DNA of 64,000 nt. It comes from Winogradskyella wandonensis. Its GTDB lineage: Bacteria; Bacteroidota; Bacteroidia; Flavobacteriales; Flavobacteriaceae. Below the pieces are notes generated by a model, which had not been told where the DNA came from, ran no database searches, and saw only the letters and a program-made list of their open reading frames with translations. The translations under genes were made by a program, and so were the position numbers. The stretch's first letter is position 1; every line of letters starts with the position of its first letter. Location of the stretch: NCBI RefSeq assembly GCF_004346845.1, contig NZ_SMGI01000001.1, positions 986,618-1,050,617 of the forward strand, given 5' to 3'. This document shows, one piece after another, positions 35,570 to 42,847 of the stretch.

Positions 35570-35928
35570 TCTATATATAATAATTTTTCAATGTCATTTG
35601 GAATAGGCATACGTTTTAATGGTGGTACGTTTGCGCCACCTGTGTTACCAAGAGGAACGTGATTTATAAATGATTTCCAGCCACCAACAAGCAATCTAAT
35701 AATTTGACCGAATACTTCTTTAGTATCTTTTTGTCTAAATCCAAACTTTAGCATTAGCCAATGTGAATAGGTATGCTCTATAGGATAAGATTGTCCTATT
35801 ATATGACTACGTTCTAAATGATACCAAGCATTGCTAAAATGCTTATTTTCTAAACAGAAACTGTATAGTTTTAATTCTTCGTTATACGCCTGTTTCAGAT
35901 GTTTAGGTATTTTAGTATTAAACTTCAT
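35566..35928 (-). CDS. DUF3703 family protein
   Basis: The likely start is the ATG at 35926-35928 (MKFNTKIPKHLKQAYNEELK). A longer reading from 35970 adds 14 residues that look non-coding. The 120-residue soluble protein has the DUF3703 pattern AWYHLERSHIIGQSYPIEHTYSHWLMLKFG followed by GRTG-like PLGNTGGANVPPLKRMPIP. Members usually sit beside merTP and metal ATPases; the conserved histidines suggest metal or cofactor binding, but the function is unknown. Confidence 0.82.
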   Translation of the reverse strand: MKFNTKIPKHLKQAYNEELKLYSFCLENKHFSNAWYHLERSHIIGQSYPIEHTYSHWLMLKFGFRQKDTKEVFGQIIRLLVGGWKSFINHVPLGNTGGANVPPLKRMPIPNDIEKLLYIE

Positions 35929-35984
35929 ATCCACTAATTTTGGATAAATGTACTTTAATAGTAAGTGCAATGGAAGTGCAATTA

Positions 35985-36398
35985 TTAGCCACTACACTTA
36001 TCGCAAATACCTTTTACCACCAAATTTACATTCTCTGACACAAAACCATCAGGTACTTTAATTTGCGGTATTTTATGTTCTGTTAGGCAAATCGTTTCAT
36101 TGCAATTGTTACAATGGAAATGTAAGTGTAAATCGGTTTTTATATCACAATTACATCCCTTTTCGCATAACGCATATTTTGTTATCCCTGTGCCATCGTC
36201 TATTTGATGTACAATATCATTTTCCTCAAAAGTTTTTATTGTTCTGTAAAGCGTTGTTCTATCTGCTTTTCCAAAAGCATTTTCAATATCACTTAAGGTT
36301 ACTGCAACATTCTTTTCCGCAAGAAACTTATAAATTAGCAACCGCATTGCTGTTACGCGAATATCTTTTGACTCTAATACTTGTTCTATCGTTTCCAT
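35985..36398 (-). CDS. Fur-family metal-responsive repressor
   Basis: A 137-residue Fur-type regulator. Residues 1-80 form the winged helix DNA-binding domain (VTLSDIENAFGKADRTTLYRTIKTFEENDIVHQI). Residues 90-137 form the dimerisation and metal-sensing domain with HLHFHCNNCNETICL and a final CDKC, giving the two CxxC pairs of the structural zinc site. It starts 2 bases after the TonB receptor stop, so receptor and regulator are co-transcribed. It probably controls this metal module in response to zinc, iron or another metal; no Fur box was recognised by eye. Confidence 0.9.
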   Translation of the reverse strand: METIEQVLESKDIRVTAMRLLIYKFLAEKNVAVTLSDIENAFGKADRTTLYRTIKTFEENDIVHQIDDGTGITKYALCEKGCNCDIKTDLHLHFHCNNCNETICLTEHKIPQIKVPDGFVSENVNLVVKGICDKCSG

Positions 36399-36400
36399 AA

Positions 36401-38587
36401 TTAGTCATCATCTTCGTTACCAAATGGTTTAATAATAAGCCCTACACTAAAAATAAAACCATCTGTAGGTGCGTAAATTTCAGGAAAAACGGGATTTTCG
36501 TGAGGTGGTAAAACCAAAGGTGAAAATCTGCTTTGTCTTCTATCTGTAAAGTTTTCAAAGTTCACAAATACACTACCTAATTTAAAGTTACGCATAACTA
36601 ATAAACCCATTGTAACAAAATCTGTAGTTTCAGTTCCATTAGATAAAAATTGTTTTCCTGTATAGTAGGTTTCATAACCAATTCGCCATTTTTCAGATTC
36701 GTACATTACAACACTACCTGCATTATGCTTTGCGGTTAGAGGCTTCTGTGGATTACCAGGTAAATAATTTAGTTTGGTATCAATAAATGCATAGTTTAAA
36801 AACCATCTAAAGTCTTTGTAGGTGAATTTAATATTTGTTTCTGCTCCTTTACTAAAGATTTCATCTGTTGCATTTTCAAACTGAAATAATCCGTTATTTG
36901 TTGAATTTAAAAGCAGTCCATTATTTATTGCTGTAACATAGAATAATTGATTCACAGAAAAACCAATCTCATCAGTTAAACGTGTTTGATAGTTTACATC
37001 GAAATTTAAACCATAAGAACGTTCTGCATCTACTGTTGATTTATCTATAGCAAGTACATTTTCAAAATTGATATACTCTGCTTCTTCAGTAAAAATATCT
37101 GGAATCTTATACCCTAAACCTCCACCAATTCTACTTGAAAATCCACTATTATTTTTATAGAGTAATGAAATTCTTGGAAGTGGAAAGAAACCAAAATCAG
37201 TATTGTAATCTGCTCTTAATCCTGTTTCTAATATCCAATTATCAGAAATATCATAAATGTTATTTGCAAATGCTCCAAAGGTTACATCTTTTTGGTCTCG
37301 CTGTAATTGTGCGTTATCATTTTCATCAAAATTTGAGGTATATAGATTAGCACCAATTATCCAATCTGTTTTTTCTGATGCTGTATTATATGAGATTTCA
37401 GTAAAAGTGTTTGTTTGCTGACCATCAAAATTAAAATCAGGAACAGTTAAATTCCTATCGAAAAAAGAAACACTATTTTTAAATTGTAATGCGCTAACAG
37501 AATCTAATTGGGTCTCATATACAAATTGACTGCTTAATCGTTTTGAATTGTTTTCTTCTATGTATTGATGAATCCCATTTTCGCCATCTTCAATTTTAGT
37601 TATATCTCCGCCAATTCTATCGTCATACGTTCCGTTTAATCCAAACCAAAGTGTTGTTTTATCCGATGGATAATAAAACAATTTAGGATTGAAAGAAATT
37701 GATGTTGTTTTTGGTAGGTTGCTAAAGCCATCATCTTCTGGGTCGTATGCTTTTTGATAGTAACCAGAACCATAGAGTGAAAAACCAAATTTCTCATCTC
37801 TTTTACTATAGAAGATATTAGCTGTACTTCCTAATGCTTGTGTTTGTGTGAGCATAATGTCTAATGCAGGTTCTTCATCTGGTGTTTTAGATACCATATT
37901 CACTAATCCTGCTATTGCACCACCACCATATAGTGTTGATGAACTTCCTTTGATTATTTCAAATTGTTGTAAGTCTAAAGGTGGTATTTGCAAAATACTT
38001 AAACCACTTGAAAAACCACCATATAATGGAAACCCATCTCTTAAAAGCTGTGTGTACCTGCCATCCAATCCTTGAATACGGATATTGGTACTACCACTAC
38101 TTAATGATGTTTGTTGCATTTGTATTCCTGTACTTTCACGAAGTACCATTGAAATATTAGTAGGATTCATTATTGCTTTTTCGCCCAATTCTTCTGCACC
38201 TATAAACTCGATACGAGTTGGTATTTTTCGTACAGTTCTTGTACTTCTTGTAGATTGAAGTACAACAGCATCCAATTCGTTACCACCTTCTTTTAGCTTA
38301 AACACTAATTCTATATTACTTGGAATTTGAATTGTGGTTTCTAATGTTTCAAAACCTAAAAAGGAAATTACTATTTGATGTTCGCCATCTGGTATTTCTG
38401 TAAATTCTGCAATCCCATCAAAATTGGTAACCGCACCTTTTTCTAATGCTTCAAAGTAAACGGTAGCACCCATTAACGGCTCATTTTCTGCCTCTGTGAT
38501 GACTTTAATTTGTATGTCTGATGTTTGTGCCTGTAATGATAAGCAAAGTATTAATATGAGCTTTATGCTCAATATGTATTTATTCAT
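36401..38587 (-). CDS. TonB-dependent outer-membrane receptor with carboxypeptidase-like N-domain
   Basis: The 728-residue protein has a signal peptide (LILILCLSLQAQ), a carboxypeptidase-regulatory-like beta domain (residues 23-105, GATVYFEALEKGAVTNFDGIAEF), a plug domain (about 115-235, with IRIQGLDGRYTQLLRDG and LYGGGAIAGLVNMV) and a beta-barrel ending at residue 728. It imports a ligand, probably a metal or metal chelate, across the outer membrane with TonB energy. The tail EDDD after GLIIKPFG leaves no canonical terminal aromatic. It heads the transcript that continues with the Fur-family regulator, so import and export functions share one module. Confidence 0.9.
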   Translation of the reverse strand: MNKYILSIKLILILCLSLQAQTSDIQIKVITEAENEPLMGATVYFEALEKGAVTNFDGIAEFTEIPDGEHQIVISFLGFETLETTIQIPSNIELVFKLKEGGNELDAVVLQSTRSTRTVRKIPTRIEFIGAEELGEKAIMNPTNISMVLRESTGIQMQQTSLSSGSTNIRIQGLDGRYTQLLRDGFPLYGGFSSGLSILQIPPLDLQQFEIIKGSSSTLYGGGAIAGLVNMVSKTPDEEPALDIMLTQTQALGSTANIFYSKRDEKFGFSLYGSGYYQKAYDPEDDGFSNLPKTTSISFNPKLFYYPSDKTTLWFGLNGTYDDRIGGDITKIEDGENGIHQYIEENNSKRLSSQFVYETQLDSVSALQFKNSVSFFDRNLTVPDFNFDGQQTNTFTEISYNTASEKTDWIIGANLYTSNFDENDNAQLQRDQKDVTFGAFANNIYDISDNWILETGLRADYNTDFGFFPLPRISLLYKNNSGFSSRIGGGLGYKIPDIFTEEAEYINFENVLAIDKSTVDAERSYGLNFDVNYQTRLTDEIGFSVNQLFYVTAINNGLLLNSTNNGLFQFENATDEIFSKGAETNIKFTYKDFRWFLNYAFIDTKLNYLPGNPQKPLTAKHNAGSVVMYESEKWRIGYETYYTGKQFLSNGTETTDFVTMGLLVMRNFKLGSVFVNFENFTDRRQSRFSPLVLPPHENPVFPEIYAPTDGFIFSVGLIIKPFGNEDDD

Positions 38588-38636
38588 TGAATTATATTTG
38601 TAATTAACTAAATAATTGATTTGAAATCGTGTTACT

Positions 38637-38954
38637 TTAGCTTATTACTTGTGGCGGTTGCCAAATGTTGGAAAGGAAATTGAACCTATAGATAGGTTGA
38701 TATGTAGAAATTAACTCCGATGAAATTTCAATATTGAGTTTTAAATTAAATGTCTTGATTGGTTCGTAAGTAATAGACATACCACAACAATTGCAAATAC
38801 AAGTTACAGAACAAGTATCGTCACTATCTTCTTGATGGTTGTGATTAACACTTATTGCGTCTTGATGTTGGTCTTCTATGTTTTGACCATCAGAACAAGG
38901 TTTTGCCGAAAGCAATAGTATTATTAAGGATAATATGATTGTTATAAACTTCAC
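38637..38954 (-). CDS. Small secreted His/Cys-rich protein (DUF6660-like)
   Basis: A 105-residue protein with a signal peptide (FITIILSLIILLLSAKP), a His-, Asp- and Glu-rich linker (IEDQHQDAISVNHNHQED) and a cysteine cluster (CSVTCICNCCGMSI), ending with PPQ. The pattern recalls DUF6660 proteins that precede TonB receptors in Bacteroidota metal clusters; this is a tentative match. The many ligands suggest metal capture in the periplasm. It starts 49 bases after the Argonaute gene stop and precedes the TonB receptor by 49 bases. It therefore marks the border between the defence-like and metal modules. Confidence 0.65.
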   Translation of the reverse strand: MKFITIILSLIILLLSAKPCSDGQNIEDQHQDAISVNHNHQEDSDDTCSVTCICNCCGMSITYEPIKTFNLKLNIEISSELISTYQPIYRFNFLSNIWQPPQVIS

Positions 38955-39003
38955 AGTTACAAAGATAAAAATTTAGTGATGCAATGGTTGTGCAAAAAAG
39001 AAA

Positions 39004-41115
39004 TTACAAAAACCATAGTGTGTCTTTTGCATCCTCTGGAACACCGTTTTCGAAACGAGGTGCTATTTGGGCTACCATTTCGGGATATTTTATTGTAATT
39101 GGTACATTTTGTTGGCGTAAAGATTTCCAATACAACCTGCTGAACTGATATACTTGGGTTAACAATTCTTCAATCACCTCTACATCTTCAAAAGCATCTT
39201 CATCTGGACTGCTTATTTTTATTTTAATTGGGAATGGATAACCATCGGTATCTGAATAAAAACGGTCGCTTGGATAACGTGCATTGTTAAACAATAAAAA
39301 CTGATTTTCGGCAATACGAATGTATGTACCACTAACCGGCATTAGTTTGTTATCCCAATTTAAGTCGTAGGCAATGATGTCTTCGGATTCTGTTTTGTTG
39401 ATGTTTAGTATGTATAAAGGCACTCCTAATTTTAGTTTGTGCATCCCTTCTATTATGGGTTTTAACTCCTCATATTTCATTTCCTTGTAAAAATGAATCA
39501 CTACCTTATCTGCTTCTGCTACAGACGTAAAATCCCTAATAGCTTTTAAAATACTCCCAGCCAGTAACTCTGTTTCGTTTTGGTTGAAATATTCAAAATT
39601 TCTAAACAAACCATTGTTTTGAAAACTAAACGCACTGGCTATATACCTTCTGTTTTCTCCTTGATTGGTAAATGCTCCTACACCAATCACCAATTCCTTT
39701 TTATCAGTTACTGCCAGCTTCCAAGGTGCGCCACCTAATTTAGCGTGGATAGCCAATGCCATATTTTGTAATGAAAATTGGAAGTTGTATTGATTTTCAA
39801 TATTGACTACCATTTTTTCATAATCTACCACTTGAGTAACTATGCCTTCGTTTAAAAACAGTTCTTTAATACGGATGTAAATTTCGCGGTCGTCTGGATC
39901 TGGTGTGAACCTATCGAATGGGCTTAAATAAAATGCTGCGTATTTTATATTATCGTGGTCGAAGGTTAAGCTCTCCAACTTTTCAATTATTTCTGGAATC
40001 GGGTCGTTTTCATTGGTAAACTCAATAAAGTGTTCTTTAGATGATGATGCTTTGATGTTTACATAGGCTTCTAAACCTTTGTAAAAAACTTTCTCTGTTT
40101 GTACACCATTTTTAAAATTGTCATAAAACTTCAATACATCGTTTTTATGAGAGGTGTGGCAAATGAAAAATATCTTGATATTTTGATTGTTTGGTCTGCG
40201 ATATGGGCTTAAGATATTCATTGCCTTTTTAGGCACTAAATGGGTTTTCTTATTGCCATATTGGTCTTTACCAAACTCTAATAAGCCCAAGTTAGGATTT
40301 ATATGATTAATACGGTTGCCAGGAACATCTATAAAGGCATCTTGCTTAAAAGGGAATAAGGCTTTGAAGTCTTCTGTAAACAAATACTTTTCTGCAAAAT
40401 TGGAAATGAGTGTCACATACTTTTCGTATTTGTTTTTTGGCCTTTCTAATTCTTCAATTGGAATGCTTATAGCTCTTGCCAATTGTAAATTGAATATTGG
40501 AAAGGCTTGACTAAAATCTATGCTATTGTAAAAGTCTTCTCTATCCTCTGAATCGAGGTCCATTTGGTAATTGAATGTCTTTTGACCATACACGCAACGC
40601 TTAATAAACTCTGTTTCCTCAATATCCTGAACTGACTTTGTTAGCACTTTTGACGTACCATCATATGAGACTATTAGCTCTGGTAAATCTGTAAGTTTTG
40701 CAAACTGTATCTTAAATGAAAATTTGTAGTATAAATTATAGTCTACTGTATTCCCTTTTTTTGAAGGTATCCACACTTGTACATCACGTACAAAGTTTTT
40801 GACTACGATATAGCCCTTTTCTAAAAAGTAGTTTTTTAATTGGTGCTTCAGGAATTGTTTGTATATGCGTAGTTCTTTATCCTTTACCAAGTTTATTTTG
40901 ATACTTGGGGCATTGGGTATTTCTTGGGTAAATGTGGTAAAAATATGCTCTAAACCTGATAAATCTGTATCTGGAAACGCCTCTTTTATCTGCTTTGAAA
41001 ACTTTGATCTATGGATGGGATGGCTACCCTCAATATCTTCTAACGATAGATATATGACAGGTGTACTACTTGGCCATTTAAAATTGAGTATGTTGGTTTT
41101 TAAGTGTTCTTGCAT
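39004..41115 (-). CDS. Prokaryotic Argonaute with apparently inactive PIWI domain
   Basis: A 703-residue Argonaute. Residues 1-300 form an N/L1/L2-type region (NLYYKFSFKIQFAKLTDL, LIVSYDGTSKVL); I cannot identify a clear PAZ domain. The MID domain is about 310-460, with the guide 5'-phosphate pocket residues Tyr413, Lys417, Gln428 and Lys459 (YKQK-like) and FSLQNMALAIHAKLGGAPWKL at 447-467. The PIWI domain is about 468-703. The first catalytic Asp is expected after IG in ELVIGVGAF, but Gly480 is there. The third is expected in the I-H-R-D-G context, but the sequence reads IHFYKE (540-545). The end (YWKSLRQQNVPITIKYPEM) is typical PIWI. It is probably a guide-directed binder that does not cut. 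It is the last gene of an XRE-HEPN-Argonaute run, 44 bases after the HEPN gene. Confidence 0.88.
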   Translation of the reverse strand: MQEHLKTNILNFKWPSSTPVIYLSLEDIEGSHPIHRSKFSKQIKEAFPDTDLSGLEHIFTTFTQEIPNAPSIKINLVKDKELRIYKQFLKHQLKNYFLEKGYIVVKNFVRDVQVWIPSKKGNTVDYNLYYKFSFKIQFAKLTDLPELIVSYDGTSKVLTKSVQDIEETEFIKRCVYGQKTFNYQMDLDSEDREDFYNSIDFSQAFPIFNLQLARAISIPIEELERPKNKYEKYVTLISNFAEKYLFTEDFKALFPFKQDAFIDVPGNRINHINPNLGLLEFGKDQYGNKKTHLVPKKAMNILSPYRRPNNQNIKIFFICHTSHKNDVLKFYDNFKNGVQTEKVFYKGLEAYVNIKASSSKEHFIEFTNENDPIPEIIEKLESLTFDHDNIKYAAFYLSPFDRFTPDPDDREIYIRIKELFLNEGIVTQVVDYEKMVVNIENQYNFQFSLQNMALAIHAKLGGAPWKLAVTDKKELVIGVGAFTNQGENRRYIASAFSFQNNGLFRNFEYFNQNETELLAGSILKAIRDFTSVAEADKVVIHFYKEMKYEELKPIIEGMHKLKLGVPLYILNINKTESEDIIAYDLNWDNKLMPVSGTYIRIAENQFLLFNNARYPSDRFYSDTDGYPFPIKIKISSPDEDAFEDVEVIEELLTQVYQFSRLYWKSLRQQNVPITIKYPEMVAQIAPRFENGVPEDAKDTLWFL

Positions 41116-41159
41116 AGATAATGAGGTGTTTGTTATTACTTCCTACATAATTAAATTAT

Positions 41160-42392
41160 TTAAGTATTAATCTCTAAAATATCCTTATTCAACAATCTAT
41201 TAACCGACTGCATATCTTGATAAGTAGATTTTGCCCTTAACATTATCTTCTCAATTACTTCTTCTGAAGCTTCCATCTTTTTCATTAAACCTATACCGAC
41301 TATATAATCCAATAAAAAGGAAATGTATAGCAACTCAAATTGAGAAAAAATGTTATTCTTTGTCTTATTTCGATGAGTTAGATAATCCCTATGTCTTACT
41401 ATTTTAGAAACATAACCTTTGATTTCGCTTTCTGGAATTGAAGTAATTCTATGAATTAACTCTTTATGTTCTAATAAATATTTTTCTACAGTTGGGTTTT
41501 TATGAGTTTTACCAAATTTAAAACTGTAAGCTTCAAAGGCTGAATATGAATTAGTGAACCTTCTACTATGACTTGTCTTTACAGTTAATAAATTTTCAAT
41601 TATTATATCGGCACAATAAGTAATGTCTGGATTCGTAAACCAATGTTTGATTAATTTAGATAAGTCTTCATTAATTGTATCATAATCAAGTGTAATAAAA
41701 CCAGAAATGTTCTCCTTATTAAAATCATCCTTATAATATAATGAAGCCCACTCACCACAACTTAAACACTTAAAATTAAAGGACTTAAACTGAACAGATT
41801 TACCGTAAATGAAATGAAATATTTTTTGAAATGAATTGTAAAGTTCAATGCTTTCCAGAATACTCAAATTCTTTGTAGACTTGAAGTCTACATAGCCTAT
41901 GTTATCCATTCTTAAAAAGTCGTGATTGGAAGTGTATGAAGTAGATTTTGTTATTGTTAAAGTTAAGTCTTGTGAAATAACTGTTTGGTGTTTTATGTCT
42001 TCTTGTTTTTCAACCTTATCTTCAAATGAATTATACCAATTCATTTTTCTAACCCACTTTACAATTGCTGCATTGTCAATTTGAAATTCACTCACTTTTA
42101 AATTTACCGGTTCTATTAAGTGATGAGCACACACAAAGGTGTATTTAGGGCGATATACTTTAGTTTCAATTATACCTGTACTACTATTTTGTATATTACA
42201 ATTAACAAAGGTTACATAACCTAAACCTGTGAACATTCCATAAATCACTTCAATTTGGTATGCTGCATATTTCTTATTCAAATTTGTGGTTATAAATATC
42301 TTGTTATCTTTTAGCTCAAGGACACAGAAGCACTTCACATCTTGTGATTCCTTAAACCATACCTCACCGAAATATTTATTCTCTTTAAACAT
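41160..42392 (-). CDS. ApeA-like HEPN RNase (abortive-infection type)
   Basis: The 410-residue protein looks like ApeA. An N-terminal beta-rich ApeA domain (residues 1-150, starting YFGEVWFKESQDVKCFCVLELKDN) is followed by a middle part with a CLSCGEW knuckle (209-215) and a C-terminal helical HEPN domain (about 260-395). The HEPN catalytic pattern RxxxxH is present as Arg335-DYLT-His340, and Glu287 lies in the upstream helix. HEPN proteins of this class are metal-independent RNases that stop growth of infected cells. It starts 7 bases after the XRE regulator and is followed by the Argonaute gene. I infer that it is the toxic effector and Argonaute the sensor. Confidence 0.8.
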   Translation of the reverse strand: MFKENKYFGEVWFKESQDVKCFCVLELKDNKIFITTNLNKKYAAYQIEVIYGMFTGLGYVTFVNCNIQNSSTGIIETKVYRPKYTFVCAHHLIEPVNLKVSEFQIDNAAIVKWVRKMNWYNSFEDKVEKQEDIKHQTVISQDLTLTITKSTSYTSNHDFLRMDNIGYVDFKSTKNLSILESIELYNSFQKIFHFIYGKSVQFKSFNFKCLSCGEWASLYYKDDFNKENISGFITLDYDTINEDLSKLIKHWFTNPDITYCADIIIENLLTVKTSHSRRFTNSYSAFEAYSFKFGKTHKNPTVEKYLLEHKELIHRITSIPESEIKGYVSKIVRHRDYLTHRNKTKNNIFSQFELLYISFLLDYIVGIGLMKKMEASEEVIEKIMLRAKSTYQDMQSVNRLLNKDILEINT

Positions 42393-42399
42393 TTAATTT

Positions 42400-42696
42400 T
42401 TACTGCTTTTTAACAATCTTACTAATTTTCTCTTCAGCTATTTTGAGGATTTCCGTACTGTCCTTTTCATTTTTTATCATTTGTACAATCTGTTCGGACA
42501 TCCAAAGCTTAATTAATTTGTTCTCATCTTCTTTTAATTCTTTTGCAAATGCTATTACCTGCTCTCGTCTTGCCATACGGTTTCCTCGTTCAATCTTGCT
42601 TAAATAAGCCACATCCATATTGACGTTTGCAGCCATTTCCCTTAATAACAAATTGCGCTTTTCGCGCAATGAGCGTATGTATTCTCCAAACTCCAT
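42400..42696 (-). CDS. XRE-family transcriptional regulator of the HEPN-Argonaute operon
   Basis: A 98-residue Cro/C1-type regulator. The helix-turn-helix is at residues 4-58 (FGEYIRSLREKRNLLLREMAANVNMDVAYLSKIERGNR), followed by a helical tail of about 35 residues. Similar short XRE proteins in Bacteroidota lie in front of restriction-modification and other defence genes and repress their own transcript. It is the first gene of the run, 7 bases before the HEPN RNase gene. An 8-base inverted repeat lies 10 bases upstream of its ATG (42706-42733), a likely operator. Confidence 0.85.
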   Translation of the reverse strand: MEFGEYIRSLREKRNLLLREMAANVNMDVAYLSKIERGNRMARREQVIAFAKELKEDENKLIKLWMSEQIVQMIKNEKDSTEILKIAEEKISKIVKKQ

Positions 42697-42705
42697 AATA
42701 GCATT

Positions 42706-42733
42706 AATTAGACTTGTCAGATTTTGTCTAATT
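42706..42733 (-). promoter_or_regulatory. Inverted-repeat operator candidate for the XRE regulator
   Basis: AATTAGAC (42706-42713) and GTCTAATT (42726-42733) form a perfect 8-base inverted repeat with a 12-base spacer; the centre-to-centre distance of 20 bases is about two DNA turns. It lies 10-37 bases before the XRE start codon at 42696. This fits a dimeric repressor binding over its own promoter. Confidence 0.6.
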
Positions 42734-42847
42734 TAAGAAAAGGAAGCTAAAGGAAAACAAAAAGATATAAACAGTTATTAACAGAAAGTGAGGAAGTTAA
42801 GGATTTAAGGAAACACATACGCAAATTCCTTTGTTTCCTCAATTTCC

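Noticed and set aside
39004..41115. SPARTA/SPARSA-type short Argonaute system
   Set aside because: No TIR, SIR2 or APAZ partner gene is seen on either side, and the protein is 703 residues with its own 300-residue N-terminal region, longer than short Argonautes.
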